Numbered from the stretch's first letter, positions 1-12,340 are shown. The stretch is DNA of 64,000 nt from Prostheceraeus crozeri (GCA_907163375.1 CAJQUW010003174.1:682001-746000), one strand, 5' to 3'. Numbers and translations: made by a program. Notes: generated by a model not told the origin, from the letters alone.

Positions 1-149
1 ACAGGACGTCTAGTTAACTCTACTTTATGACCCAAGTTGAAAAACATCATTTCATTTAAACGATGTTCATTTTATATTTCATATGATCATTTCATTTCAT
101 ATCACTAGACATTGACTGAGACTAGAAAACAAACAGCAACGTACGGCAT

Positions 150-452
150 TTAACCCTCGTCCTACTGAGGTGTTTTGACAAACGCGCCCAGCTGGAGGAT
201 GCCTATTTCCGAAACTAAAAGTCTAATTTCAAGATAAAATACGTCAAATGAAGGCTCTCATCATGACAAGTCAGAATATTATCATTTTTTTGATATTCAA
301 GGTCACTGAGGAGGTCAAAGGTCAAAAAAGATGATTTTTACTATGGCCATTATTTCTTGCCCTATCTAAGAAACCATTTTAAATTTTGAATTCAGGAGGT
401 AGATGAAATTTTTGAAAGGGGGGCTGAGCGCCCCTAGAGGGGCGACGGTTGA
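150..452. mobile_element. Small TTAA-flanked TIR element (piggyBac-like MITE)
   Basis: The left end reads TTAA followed by CCCTCGTCCTACTGAGG. The right end is a roughly complementary GC-rich stretch (CCCCTAGAGGGGCGACGG) followed by TTGA, taken to be a decayed TTAA. Similar ends occur on the elements at 42168-43055 and 17004-18025. The interior is non-coding. TTAA target duplication with C-rich tips is typical of piggyBac, although Kolobok also uses TTAA, so the superfamily is inferred. Confidence 0.5.
312..324 (+). promoter_or_regulatory. DR1 nuclear-receptor-type motif inside a TTAA element
   Basis: AGGTCA-A-AGGTCA is a perfect direct repeat of the nuclear receptor half-site with 1-bp spacing (DR1), the kind bound by RXR, HNF4 and COUP-TF proteins. 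A matching motif in the opposite orientation lies in the element copy near 54238. No nearby gene is visible, so function is unproven. Confidence 0.35.
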
Positions 453-2289
453 CATGGAATTCCCTGAAATTGAAGATTTGAATGACATGTTGATGATTTT
501 CTCGCTTTTACATTGTTCTTGGGTAGCGCTTGTCCAACAAAGATTGATTTTTTCTTTCCACAGCGATTTGATTTTTTACTATCAGTGACTTCTCTAACTC
601 ATTTGATATTTCCACATTGCAAAATGAGGAAACATGAAGTTTGCAAGATTTGTTTTGAGTTGGCATTTTTATACACTCGCAAGACATATTTGTCATAACT
701 CTTTGAGTTTGAAAAGGAATGAAATTCTTCTGACTTTATTTCGCATAAATATTTGCATACCATCACCTGTTCATAAATACTGACATATTTTAGAACATAT
801 TTATTCCTCGAACTCTACCGATGTATATTTAAAACGGTAGAGCTATCTATTTGATGAACAAGTTCCCCAACGAATGCTTTTCTGACGTCAGATATTTAAT
901 CACAACTCATACACTTCCTGTCAATCGTGCTAATGAACATTTTCTCCATCCTGTACGATATCGATACAACCGAAAGAATTTTCATTATTTTAAAGTCATT
1001 TAATCATTATGTAAACAATTTCCTTCGCTGTGAATGTGTGATCTGTAAATACTTTCTGGACATGTTTGAGAATCACGAGAAATCGAGTGACATAGTCCAT
1101 CAGAGAAAAATGGATATCTGCAACGAAGGAGAGTCATTTTGGCCTGAATTATTTAGTTAAATTCATTAGTTTAATTGTTTTAGTTGCTTCTCGTCAGGTC
1201 CATGACGAACTCTTATTTCAGTTCTTATATGATAAAATAAAATCGTTTATAAGTATTAATTTATTTCCCTTACCGTCTTCAGTTGAGTCGACAAGCCTTT
1301 ATACGTATTTCAGTGCCTACTCTATACTGGAGTAGGTTACTCTATGTATTTTAGTATTAATTAATGTTCATTCGTTCAGGACTTTTAATTACCTGCACGG
1401 ACTTTTAATTACCTAATTATTTACAGGATTCTCCACTAGGATAGTTGTTTAACTTTGGCATCTTCCGTTTCCTGGATCCTTCGAATTTTTTTGACCGTGT
1501 CGTGTCTTGATTCGATTAGAAATATGTTGGAAATTTGGAAAATTAGTGTTGCATATTATTTAATAGAAAGTATTATTTTATTTCTGAAGAACAATTCGAC
1601 GCGCGGTTACAACGGAGTATGAAAAATAGTTCATAAGTAATTATTGCCAGTTATAAACATATGCAGTTGCTAGAGAAAGAAATCTTTTTAACTTGGAAAT
1701 TACTCTGATATAGCTATTCCAGGCAAATTCAGTGAATGAAATTCTTGCATCGTGTTCATCAATTTTTCATTGCTCGCGTTTTTTTATTTCTACTCATTCT
1801 GCTATTTGTCTTGTAAACGCATCGCTATTGTACACTTTGATTATATTCATTTTGAATTTCGCTATTTTGCTTTCATGTCTCTCTTTACAATGTTTCCACA
1901 AAACTGAGTTATCATTTTTCTGTTGTAATTGTTGCATATGTTCTCTACCTCTAATCTTGCCATCTCTTGAAGTTTCACCAATGAATACTGAGTCATATTC
2001 TTCACATGTAGTTTCATACTTACTTACATATCAACACTTTATTAACCGTACATTTTTACTTATTTAGTACCTCTACTTATTGTTACATTTCACGGAAAAT
2101 ACCATAGAAATTGACAACAATAAAACCTCTGGAATGGAAATCAGTCACATGAGTAAATCGAAGCCTTTCATTGGTGATCCATGCCCCAACTTAGTTCCCT
2201 CGGATGTGCCGCGACCTTGAGTCAATGTCCATTCTAGCGAACTTCAGATAAACAGTTTATTTCTATGGATAATGCAGATAACCAGGATA
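453..2289. other. No recognisable gene
   Basis: AT-rich sequence with scattered short open frames (for example 1732-2067) that have low-complexity composition and no family resemblance. No repeat end or RNA gene was recognised. Confidence 0.5.
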
Positions 2290-2828
2290 CATCAACGCAC
2301 AGAATTAGACATGTCGTGTCTTCTGCTGCTTGACTAGAAAGGAAGCATTGGAACATGTAAATATTAATGAAATGGCACAATCTGTTGACATAATGCCATA
2401 GCAATCGAACAATAAGCAGCCAGTTCAACATTATACACTCCGAGTTGTGCGACGTTTCAGTGACTGTTATCAACCGGATCACACAGCAAAGAGACACAGA
2501 CGATATCAAGCTCTACAGAGAAGTTTGTGAACGGTTTTTCATGCGCCTGCCAACTTTTTTTAAAATGATCGGAGGACCCAACATTATTGAGAAAACTTTT
2601 GCGCAATGATCTGAATTCTTCGAATCTGAAGGAGTCGTGGCGATCGGAGCATTTTGAATGAATTCAGAGCAATCCGCAAGCGACGCACGACAATTTTTCC
2701 TATCTCTGCAAGGTATTGAAAATTTCTTTTTGCCCATTTATTAAGTTCCTGCATGTGCCATCTGTTTGAATCAGTTTCTACTTCTAGCAAAGTGATACGA
2801 TTAAACAATCTAATTCTGTGCATCAACG
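2290..2828. mobile_element. MITE family A, copy 1 (intact ends, 8-bp target duplication)
   Basis: The element runs from 2298 (CACAGAATTAGA) to 2820 (TCTAATTCTGTG), giving 12-bp perfect TIRs. It is bounded by CATCAACG at 2290-2297 and 2821-2828, an exact 8-bp duplication that fixes the ends. At 523 bp with no credible transposase it is non-autonomous. An 8-bp duplication suits hAT- or P-type transposases, but the tip is not diagnostic. Near-full-length relatives lie at 5055, 34092 and 39137, and fragments at 19908 and 21365. Confidence 0.85.
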
Positions 2829-3074
2829 TGTATATGATATCGGAGAACATAGATTGATTGATTGTGATCGCATGTTATAATGATTCATCGTGTAACCTAT
2901 AAACAGCAACTCTCACAAATATAGCCTTCTTATATTCTTCTTGACTTTGCTTAGTTAGTTATTTATTTTAACAACTCCATTTTGCCTGAAAAGGGGAAGG
3001 GGGGAATGTCATACACATAAAAAAAGCAGATCATAATCATAAGCACATTCAGTAGTCAGTGTAGTCACTTCATG

Positions 3075-3423
3075 CATTCTCCATCACACCCTTGACGCGT
3101 CCTTGACGATTTGCCGCCATTTCAGTCTGTCCTTCGCCTTCTCCTTTCAAGCCTTCCAGTCTTCTTCTGTGCGTTCCAGGTCTCTCTTGATGCAGTCCTT
3201 CCAGCGAATCCTTGGCCGTCCCCTTCTTCTTGTCATTGTGTCATCCATCTCTTCCACTTGTTTCACTACCCTTTCGTCTCCCATCTTTACCACATACCCT
3301 GCCCACCTCTGTCTCTTTTCCACCACTTCCTGTGTCACCGTTTTCTTCAATCCCACTTCCTCTCTCATCTCCGCCATTCTTAGTTTCTCCACCAACCTTA
3401 CACCACAGATGCGCCTTATTTAG
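3075..3423 (-). pseudogene. LINE 3' coding tail (RTE/BovB-like), truncated
   Basis: The minus-strand translation from about 3423 downward reads IRRICGVRLVEKLRMAEM, then QRWAGYVVKMGDERVVKQV, then RRRGRPRIRWKDCIKRDLE and DRLKWRQIV. This order (WAG.V.RM, then GRPR.RW.D..K.DL, then DR.KWR) is the conserved C-terminal tail after the RT thumb in RTE-type LINEs. A TGA at about 3147 interrupts the frame between EEDWKA and the DRLKWR segment. The RT core and endonuclease are absent, so it is 5'-truncated and dead. Serine-rich frames on the plus strand here are shadows of it. Confident that it is a LINE tail, less so of the clade. Confidence 0.8.
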
Positions 3424-5046
3424 CTGCGCTAATTAAATCCCAGGTGAAAGTATTGATTAGGGCCAGAATCGGCTAGGTTTTCGGCGGCCAAGGTAATGTC
3501 GACTGGCCGGTCGGCGGCTGGCTTCTCTGTAGTGTATGTGGCTTTGATCGTCGGACATAATTTCTTCTTCTTCTGTACCCGCCATGGATAGCTCTATGAG
3601 GCTGATGCAAGAACACCAGCATCGCAATTATTTGATTTTTCCGCCATTGTAAAGCATATAATCAATATAGTCAATGTACTCGTAATATTTCAGGAATCAA
3701 AATAAAAGTGGCAAATAATCTGACTTCTCAACAAACATGAGACAACAAGAAAAAGGATATTGACAAATTATTAGTGATCACCACAGGCTTACCGCATGAA
3801 ACCGATAACAAGTCAGAAATGCATCGGAAATATTCATTCTAATGATTGAGTAAAATCAGCAATCTCAATGTTCCCAGTGCATTAAACCGACATGACAGTA
3901 ACATTTCCTGAATATTATCAGACAGTTATCACCGTCTTGTCATGAATAAATTATCGAATAATTGCGCAATTCAACTAAAGTTATCCCATGCGAGTAACAA
4001 ACCTTTCTGCCAAAATCTTAATTATTGGCAGTCGTCTTTACTTCGGGAGGGATTTCAAATTTGCATAATTTCTTAATTGAAGTTTCGAAATCAAAAAGCA
4101 GCGGCAACTACAGCAATGATCTTTCGGTGAAAAGGTCATTTGCTCCATTTTAATGAATTTGCAAATTGTCTTCTTGTATGTAACATGCAAGGTGAACGAG
4201 GCTCGATATTTCACTTTTCATGAAAGATAATTAATTGTCATTCCTTTGAGAGTCAGTAAAGATCCTCCCGTCACCGCAATGACTTGAAGTTTTATCGTTT
4301 TAGTGTTGTTAACTGAATCGATTGTGTATCGCCTTCTTGGAATGAAGCGCATTACTTTGCAATGTTAGTGAATAAAGATGCCACCTGTTGCTGACAGAAG
4401 AATTGAATAATTCCAGAAATCGTCGTTGAGATGCTGCTGTCTTTTGGAGAATAACTTTCGGCCAAGCATGCGAGGGCCAGTGTGCTTGGGTTGACCCAGC
4501 CCTAGATGCATCATCCGGTCTCAATGCCTCCAAAACTTCATCTAGACACATCATTTATGGATTATTTTCAACGACCTACAAGTGCGACAAGCTATCTTGA
4601 AAGATATGTGTGTATTCATGTAAATCGTGCCCATTGGTCCCATGGTGGAACCTCTTGAGTACAATCTGCTTCAAAAATCTGTGACCCTCACGATACCAAA
4701 GTTACGAGCAGGGCAGATATGAGCTCGTAGCAGGGAAACCATTGTACGGGAGACCATTGTCCACTTTTGCCAATGCATCTGTATGTATGGCATGACATAA
4801 AGATGAATCCAACAATATCAGATTGCTCCGAAACCATAATACGGTTAACATAGGCAGATTGGAAATGTTTTCATCGCCTTTTTACCAAGAAGTTGGAGGT
4901 TGATGATGAAGTCTGTCTGCATGTGACGTCATCAGTCGCCATCGACGAAAATCTATTCTAAATACGCATAGACCTGCAACAAGCTTACACAAAGGAAGTG
5001 ATTTTCACATTAGAAGTACTTCTACGCGCATCGGCCCATACACAAA
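3424..5046. other. No recognisable gene; one unassigned minus-strand frame
   Basis: The only feature is a minus-strand open frame of 81 codons at 4309-4554, slightly richer in GC than its surroundings (CLDEVLEALRPDDASRAG near its start). I do not recognise it; it could be a decayed exon or chance. The rest shows no repeat ends, RNA genes or coding signal. Confidence 0.4.
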
Positions 5047-5683
5047 CCTATAAGCACATAATTAGATTCATCTGCGCGCGCTTCGGTTACCTAGAACGGA
5101 AGAATCATATCTAACTTTAATATCGAAATGGCACATCACAGAATTAGACAACTTGCTCCTTCTCGAATGGATAATTCGTGTATCGCTTGCTATTGGAAAT
5201 GGCAAACAATAAGCTGTCAGAAGAGTACACCAGAGCCAGTGAGAGATGCGTGCGTGCTGTGAGATCACTTCACACACACCAAAACACACATCGATGCCTG
5301 GCTAACATTCGATTCAGTGTATGCACTATTGCACTATACAGTGAGAAATACCGGGGAGAGGATTTGAAATCATCAAGTGAACTAATTTTCGTACGCCTAC
5401 TCAATCTTTGATAATGATGGGAAGGGTCAACATTAAGGAGAAAACTTGTGGGCAATGATCTGAATTCTTCGAATCTGAAGGAATTTTGGCAATCGAAGCA
5501 CTTTGCTTCAACTCACATTAATCTGCAAGCGACGCACGACTTTTCTTTCCTATCTCTGTAAGGTATTAGGAATTCCTTTTTGCCCACTTAATAGGTTCCT
5601 CGATGTGCCGTCAATTTCGTATTAATCACACTTCTACCAAACAGAAGCAGATAAACAAAATATTTAATTCTGTGCCTATAAGT
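5047..5683. mobile_element. MITE family A, copy 2 (subfamily 2, internal relic TIR)
   Basis: The element spans 5055 (CACATAATTAGA) to 5675 (TTAATTCTGTG), 621 bp, flanked by CCTATAAG at 5047-5054 and 5676-5683. Its right half matches copy 1, but its left half is different and is shared only with the copy at 34092. A second tip, CACAGAATTAGA, lies inside at 5137-5148, as if an older element end had been buried under an added 82-bp leader. Non-coding. Confidence 0.85.
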
Positions 5684-7767
5684 ATAAAATTCCATATGCA
5701 AGTGTAGAGGCATCCATTATGAACGACAGGATTTCAAAAAATGCCGATAATCATAAACAGCGGATCATCCGTGCCCAAGGGACTGCAGTGAATGATGCAA
5801 TTTCTTATACAGTAAGTGCTTTAGAAACTGAATCAATGAAAACACAATTCAATGCCTTTACTTTTCACCAGGTCGAAAGAATATTTCTATGCGACCTGTT
5901 CCTGCAAACACCCTTAAAAATGGCTTTACAGCTGTGGATCGAGCACAATCCTCGAAATGCTAACACGGTGCGATGATCACCAAGATATAGATTGATTTTT
6001 TTATTTATTTCTCTCGGTCTCTAAATATCTCTCTACATCACTTCTTTTTCAGGAAAAGTGCTAATTTCCTTCCATATATTGCAAGGGAATGTGTAATCAA
6101 CAGAGAGGGAGTGAAATTCATGTCAAAATTGACTCATGCCATCCTCTAAAGAACGATCTCCGGGCATGGTTTATTCTGATGATTAGCGACACAAAAATCA
6201 GTGAAAACATCTTAAAATGTGTGATTTAGGTAAGTGCCATATAAGCGAGTATGAATGCTTTCAGAAAGGTATTTACACTTATCAATGGTACATGAATCCC
6301 TACTTACAGTTTAACATGTTATCAAAATGTCTGCTACGTCGTCCCATTCATTTCCTAAGCGTCCAAAAATGTCGAATAAAATCATTCGTTGCAAAAACAT
6401 GTATCTCCAGTGGCGTCGCGTGCTCTCAGACCAAAGGTTTTCGCACGGCATTGTAATGCTATTTCTATACCAGACATTTCTATGTTACAACATTTATTTT
6501 CATAAAAGATGAATTTTTGATGGCATCTACAGCACTAAACATAGCGTCACATCAATCACGTAAAATCAAATCATGGAATCCAACCGAATCCGATGCACGA
6601 GTCAGATGAATAAGTCTGCACTCATTGGCGAACACTTAACGCAGTCGTTGTCTGAACGTCATCATCTGCTGTTGTCGACGTAGTGGCATCTCTGAGAAGA
6701 AACGAAGACATGAGCAATTGGGTTGCGCTTCCCTTTCTATATTCAAGTAACGCGCCTCGATCAAGAATTGCGGAGAATTTCATTGCAAAATTGGAGAAGG
6801 CAGAGCATTATGTCTTTCGGGAAAGCCAATATTGGCGCGGGCGTGCACTTACTACACAGCTCTCTGAACATCAATGCTCCGTCTGAACACACCACTAGCT
6901 TGTTCGAAGAAAACAGCTGTGATTCCAGCACGCGCTGCAAAACCGTTTACTTTGAGGTTGAGCGTCTGATTTTCAGACGAAAAGCTATGCACAGCTATCA
7001 CGAGAAGCTATCGAATTTAAATGAAATCCAATGAATAATGATGCTTTTCATTTTCATAAATGTTGGTAAATTATTTTTGAGTATGCGCCGAAGGCCTCGC
7101 AGGTACGGAGAAGGCGCCACTGTGTATCTCAGACCTGCCTCCTGATTGATGTGGTAATATGTGAGATAGTTGAAGCTGGGGCATTCCTGTTCTGTAGGAT
7201 ATCTAAATTTAGATGTAGTACTACAGGATGAGAGAGGGAGCGTTTCCATGTAAGAATCTAAACTTTGCAAACCTTTTATACTGATTCGATTTGTTCATTG
7301 TTCTTCCTATAGGTAAGTCAAAATGTCAAATTGTAATTCACAGATTATCGCTACGCATAACTCATGTAGAATTATTATCAGTATGTTAAATTGATGCAGC
7401 AAAACTTCAAACTGAAATGAACAAATAGAAAACTCCTGATGAGATGAGAAGAATATTCTAAAGATAGTTGTTGAGTTGACAGTAGTGATGACAGACGTCT
7501 CAGTTACTGTATTGATGATAAATTCGTAGAGAAGTTTGTGAGACTGTTCTTGACGATCTGCATTAACAAAGGAACTTCCTGATGATCGAAATTATGAAAG
7601 AGCGAGTGTACCTGTATTTGAAGATCACGTCTGAAATATGCGTTTGAAAATGTAAACTTTGAAAAGATGAGAAAGTTCATAAATGTTGTAAGAAAGTAGA
7701 ATAATGGTGCAACAAGATGAACAATCAAACAACATGATGGCTGACTGAGTGCTTGTGTCACCAAATG
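5684..7767. other. No recognisable gene
   Basis: Several short plus-strand frames (5719-5976, 6683-6886, 6723-7034) and a minus-strand frame at 7504-7764 have no recognisable domain. No element ends were found. Confidence 0.45.
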
Positions 7768-8240
7768 TTTTACAAAATAATTAAATGTTGAGTTGCATCC
7801 TCAGTTGAAAAATGGGAACAGACCTGAATAGCTGCTATTTCATCCAATATCCATCAGCAGGCCTAGTTCACATCTCTCAACGTCGACACAAATCAGACCT
7901 GCAGGCATACCCGGGGTAAATCTGAGATGATAATTTGCATTTATTAGTTATCACAGGTGAACACGGGCATGGCTGCAACTTTAAATAGGGATGTTGAGAG
8001 ATGTGAACTAGGCCTGCTGATGATTCCTGATATTGAATGAAATGGCTGCTGTTCAGGTCTGTTTCTATTTTTCACCTGAGGATGCAGCTCAATATTTAAC
8101 TGATCTATTTACATTGTGTTTGTAAAAGACAACATTTATTAATAATTTCAGGCGCAAAAACTTAGACAACTTATCAGTGTGCATTAAGCCGTATTTAATG
8201 GGAATCCACTGAAATTTCACTAACTTGCTGATTGCGTATA
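7768..8240. repeat. Fold-back repeat family B, copy 1
   Basis: Arms of about 110 bp at 7775-7887 and 7990-8105 are inverted copies of each other; shared blocks include GTTGAGAGATGTGAACTAGG and GGCCTGCTGATGATTCCTGA. The spacer is about 100 bp. A further module, ending near CACTAACTTGCTGATTGC at 8219-8236, matches the other copies in reverse. Relatives are at 31865-32290 and 44320-44790. Non-coding, of unknown superfamily. Confidence 0.7.
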
Positions 8241-8504
8241 CCAAATGTTATGCTTTCGAAAGTAGATCATTAATTGATTGAAATTATTCACTGAAGTCAG
8301 ATCTGCATCATCACGCCTGCAAAGGAATTCCAGTGACTTGCGTGTCCTTTAGTGTGTTTGCAAATCACTAACCAGGATCCAAAGCGACATATCCTAATGG
8401 AGATGTTATACGTATTGCGGGTTTATCACACAGTCTACGTTACTCGAGACTAGGATTTAGTCAGTTGTCTATCTTAGTTCTGTACAGCGTACTATGCGTG
8501 ATCG

Positions 8505-8715
8505 ATTCTGTAGCCTTGTGGTAGAGTTTTTGCTCTGCGTCCGGGAGACCTTGGTTCAAACCTTGGTTGTGTCAAACCTAAGACTTTTAAAATAGGTACA
8601 CTCTGCATTCTTGCAAAACACTCATCACAAAAAGAATGAGAGTGAGATAAATTGAAACTCGTCCGTATGGAAGAAAGGCTCCGTGCATAATGTGCTTCCG
8701 AGCATAATCAAGTTT
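8505..8715 (+). mobile_element. tRNA-derived SINE, family S1
   Basis: The head resembles a tRNA: an A-box-like TAGCCTTGTGGTAGAG at 8511 and a B box GGTTCAAACCT at 8553-8563. A non-tRNA body follows (GTCAAACCTAAGACTTTTAA, then GGAAGAAAGGCTCCGTGC) and recurs in inverse orientation at 16445-16680. Body plus tRNA head in two copies identifies a SINE rather than a tRNA gene. There is no long poly(A) tail. Confidence 0.75.
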
Positions 8716-10799
8716 TATTCATTTATTTTTATTCATACATGTAGAACAGTTGCTTAGCTTAGTTCTGTACGCTTGTTCCCTTCGGTCAGGGGAAAAGTGG
8801 TACATGTGCTTTTATATCATGTCAGATTTATGTTCTCTTACAATGCTGTAATTTTTTTCATTGACTGAACAGTTTAATCTGGAATTAATTAATGGCAGTC
8901 ATCATGCACCTATCTAAATAACCTAACCGGCCGACCTTGATGGCTTCAAATACTTTTTATGATTGTGTCGGCTGGCGCCAATGGCTCTAATCCTGGCGCA
9001 CAGCTTAATGCGTGATGCAGAATAGATGCAACATGGCTTATGTATTATTAGTATGCAGAGTGGTGGCATATGTTCATTTTGTTCATGCCACTTATGAAAG
9101 TCATAAACAATACCGTTATCTTTAGAAATCACATTCAAAATGTCTTTCTTATTCTAGAAGATATATTTGCTCAAAATCAACGTCATCACCATCCTCAGCT
9201 GTTACTCGCCATGCTTTGTCTTGCCCTAGTACGCAAGACAAATCGAACTTTAAAATTGTAAGGTCGCTTCGTACTGCTTCTGAGCTTCGCATATCAGAGG
9301 CGGTTTGTATTCATCTTGCCTCACCAGTATTCATTTTCTTTTTGATTTTCAATTAACGTAATACCCTTTTTTCTGTCGTGTATTATTCTTTAGTATCAAA
9401 TAACTTATTTTTGTTTAATTATTTCCCGTTCATTGCTTGATGCATCATTTCTGTCTACTTATCATTCATTTTGACTTTCCTTTCTTACTTTCTTTGCCTT
9501 GTGTGTTATTGTGTTAGTGCATTTTCATATCTTTTAAGTGCATCGATCAATCCGTGTCACATGCCATCTCTATGCATTCACGAAATGTCAGTTGAATACC
9601 TCTTACTGCTGTTTTGTCCAATCAGTTTCTGCCGCGTCCTGCTACAAAGAGGCAGCGAGAACTCAGCGAAAATAAACGCGTGAATCTGCTTTGTGTGTTT
9701 TTCTTTGATCCTCCCTGACACGAAAGGGGAGCAGGAGAGATTTCGGTAAGCACGCAGATTCGAAGCAGCACACAGCATTGTGTGAAGGTCTCATTTTCGT
9801 CCCCGGTCCTTGCAGAAACTCGCTCTGAAGACGGCAGTAACAGACCATGGGTTTGCTGCAATTGAACTGAACGTTGGGTACCCTTTTGCATAATTGTTTT
9901 AGTACTTTGTTCGGTGGTGCAGAACTGACGTTAAAATATTCGCATTTCCTTTCTAGGCACGGCAGATGATCATGATAAATCTGTCAATTTGCCCTCTTCA
10001 ACAGTACTTCCTGCTCTTTCAATTAGGACGGGTAAACTGGTCATTAGATGAACATGCGCAACAAGTACAGAATAAATTGCTATCATTTCATGATTCTTTA
10101 TGGATTTTTCGCCTCAAGAATCAGCTTAGAAATTCCTGAAAAACCGCTTTTAGATTTGCCGTGGCGGTACATGTTCCTATTGTTTAGAAATTCCATAAAT
10201 ATTTGGAACTGATAATTGACTGAAATGCACCGCGTCGAACTCTTCGTTTCCTGAGGAATCATTATCTTTTGAACTACCAAGAATGGCTAGCAAATTTGAT
10301 GATTAAGAATTTCTCTCCATGTACGGTGAACTATCAATTATAATGTGAAGATCAATGCGTTCTTGACGAAGTGCAAAATGAAATACATTCTCCTTTGACG
10401 AATTCAGACTATGGCGGTAGAAATCTCAGAGGACGGTTGATTTGTGTTCGTGTTGATAGTACAGCAGATACAGCAGATGAGTAGAAACGGAAATGTAACT
10501 GATGACAGCATGTACTCGCAACATAATAATAGAAAAAACGCGGCAAAGACGAGAAATGGAAGAATGAAAGTCCTTGTATGAATATGTACTTGAATGCATG
10601 TCCGTCCTTACTTGAAGCTTAAAACATATACTTTGAGGATGATGGGGAGAAAGAATTGTAAAAATAAACAGATGAAGTAAATAATTGCTGCTAAAGAAAA
10701 ACAAATCCTGTAGATGAAATTTGTGAAGCAAAAAGCATAAAAGTATAATCAAATTAGTAATAGCATAGAATAATGTATACATTTACCGAATGAAAATCA
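8716..10799. other. No gene; segment shared with the 35.2-kb TIR element
   Basis: The part at about 9690-9850 (TTCTTTGATCC, then ATTCGAAG, then TGCAGAAACTCG) resembles 35656-35805, the right side of the TIR element there, so a degraded relative probably lies here; its left end was not found. The short open frames have no recognisable domain. Confidence 0.4.
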
Positions 10800-11197
10800 A
10801 AAATTTCAAGCATCAAGATAGAATACAGTAATGCGAAGAGAACTCGAATATATTGACATTATTCACAAATTTCAGGTGAAATTAACAGTGAAATTGTGGT
10901 GTAGATGGACGAAATGACAGTGGACACGGAGTGGCAATCACAAACGTCACATGATCTTGAAGCAAGCGCTTCAAGGGCAGGTACATTAAAAACCGCAGCA
11001 AGAAGATGTGGAACATTTAATAAACCAACCCTAATAGCTAAAAACAGAAAATGAGATACAGTAACTGACCAAGAATAAAACAGCATATATACAAACAGAA
11101 TGATTACAGTATAAGAAAGAGAAACAGGTTACTACAACCAAACAGTAAGTAACACAATTTGATTATGACCAGAGTAATTTACAAAAAAAGGGCTACA

Positions 11198-11590
11198 TTA
11201 CACGTCTAATTCCCTACCTATGCATCCATTCATTAATAGTCGATGATTTCTTCTAATATTTAGAGCTTCTATAGAGCGACGGACATTAGGATGCTTCACA
11301 TTTCTATCCAGCAATTTCCATTTCAGGGGTAAATTACTAGACCTAGGGTTAACATCATGACTAGCTAGATGACGAAAAATCGCAGAATTTATATCAAATA
11401 AATGTTCTTTGAAACGCGTAGCAAAAGTCCTACAAGTTTCACCGATATACATCTGATCACAAATAGTACAAGTAATTTCATAAACAACAAATTTAGTATA
11501 ACACATCTTTGGCTTGCTGGCATATTTACACGAAATACAATCTGGAGAACATACACGATGTGCTCTTAATGGCTGCAAAGACTGAGACAA
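11198..11590 (-). pseudogene. GIY-YIG endonuclease domain of a Penelope-like element
   Basis: This 130-codon frame encodes the C-terminal nuclease domain of a PLE polyprotein. It shows a cysteine cluster (CSPDCISCKYA), then YEITCTICDQMYIGETCR, in which the Y-x-I...MYIGET block is the GIY-YIG core with the following arginine region, then RFKEHLFDI and a late SIEALNIR helix. In PLEs this domain cuts target DNA for primed reverse transcription. The RT that should precede it is missing, so this is a relic. It sits between the inverted terminal repeats described for the element at 10800-11690. A second, shorter GIY-YIG relic is at 19576-19836 on the plus strand. Confidence 0.8.
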
Positions 11591-11607
11591 AGGGTCATCA
11601 GGTCAAT

Positions 11608-11643
11608 TTCACCTGATGAAGGCTTCGGCCGAAAATTTGTGAA
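11608..11643 (+). ncRNA. Hammerhead-ribozyme-like core in PLE terminal repeat
   Basis: Core CTGATGA at 11613-11619, stem II hairpin GGC-TTCG-GCC at 11621-11630 preceded by one A, and GAAA at 11631-11634. TTCAC (11608-11612) can pair with GTGAA (11639-11643) as stem I. The bases between GAAA and stem I (ATTT) allow only the one-pair stem III seen in minimal type I hammerheads, with cleavage expected after 11638. PLE terminal repeats are known to carry such ribozymes. Activity is untested, and the extra A before stem II is a caveat. Confidence 0.55.
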
Positions 11644-11691
11644 TAACGTCAATATATTCGAGTTCTCCTCGCATTACTCTCCGTCTTTTTT

Positions 11692-12340
11692 AACATACAG
11701 TATTTATAACTCGATGACTGGTATTTTGAATAATAACAAAACAATTTTTTCTCAAAGATGTTCGACAAAATTGAACTTTTAGTCTTTTAGAGTCATAACA
11801 CGGTACAATGGAGTATAAAGGGTGATTATCAGCTTGACATTTGTAAAACAATGAACGGAAGGCCGCCAAACGTTCTTCATGAAAAGTTGACGAAAAGTTT
11901 CTACAGTTACATTGGAATGGGCATATCAATTTACGCGCTCGCTTAAATAGGCGATCGATGAAATTTAAAGATTCAGTGTCTAATATGCCGAATAAGCATA
12001 TACAATACATCAGAACACTTTGAATAACACCTTTGAATACAAACCATAGATCGTCATGATTTAGTATGTTACGTAGGATCTTCAACATGTACAACCTTTT
12101 TGAACAAATCTTTAAAATATTTCGAAAATGATCAACCCAAGTAAGACTATCATTCCAGACGACACCCAAGATCTTCAACTCTTTAACAACAAGGAAAGGA
12201 AAAGGAAAGTAGACTTTAAAATTTCGTTTCTTAATGCATAGTGCTTTCGTTTTAGAGTCATTCAGCTTCAACTTATTTAACAAGGACCACTCTTTGATGC
12301 AATTTTATTCAGACAACATAAGTTCGATGGATAACAAGGG
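11692..12340 (-). pseudogene. LINE reverse transcriptase C-terminal part (CR1/Jockey-like)
   Basis: A 197-codon frame (11690-12283), continuing degraded upstream, gives IKEWSLLNKLKLNDSKTKAL, then LKILGVVWNDSLTWVDHF, RLYMLKILRN and YCICLFGIL, followed by the thumb and tail (ERLAAFRSLFYKC, and near the end CRTSLRKNCFV). The order is RT motif 7 (LGV), the thumb, then the C-terminal tail of CR1/Jockey-superfamily LINEs. The fingers and YADD palm are absent, and a stop lies just before the NCIKEW segment. It ends right at the PLE terminal repeat, so the PLE probably inserted at or next to this LINE. Confidence 0.75.

Larger units (their letters stand above)
10800..11690 (-). mobile_element. Penelope-like element, 5'-truncated, flanked by inverted terminal repeats
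   Basis: The minus-strand end of the element, at about 10800-10885, reads AATTTGTGAATAATGTCAA and ATATTCGAGTTCTCTTCGC. The same sequence appears in opposite orientation at 11605-11690. Between them lies a GIY-YIG domain frame on the minus strand. Inverted terminal repeats around a 5'-truncated copy are a known outcome for PLEs, which use GIY-YIG endonucleases instead of integrase. No RT domain of this element is present. The element is broken; the RT frame at 11692-12340 belongs to a different, LINE-type element. Confidence 0.7.

Noticed and set aside
2513-2850. Transposase coding region inside MITE family A
   Set aside because: The minus-strand frames are short, overlap in different frames, and do not stay open in the copy at 39137.
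3103-3436. Serine- and proline-rich plus-strand frames
   Set aside because: They are the antisense of a LINE C-terminal tail that reads clearly on the minus strand.
7565-7590. CTGATGA followed by GAAA as a hammerhead candidate
   Set aside because: There is no stem II between the two boxes and no pairing stem I.
8505-8590. Possible functional tRNA gene
   Set aside because: A- and B-box-like words are present, but no clean cloverleaf or acceptor stem, and the following body recurs in a second copy, as in a SINE.
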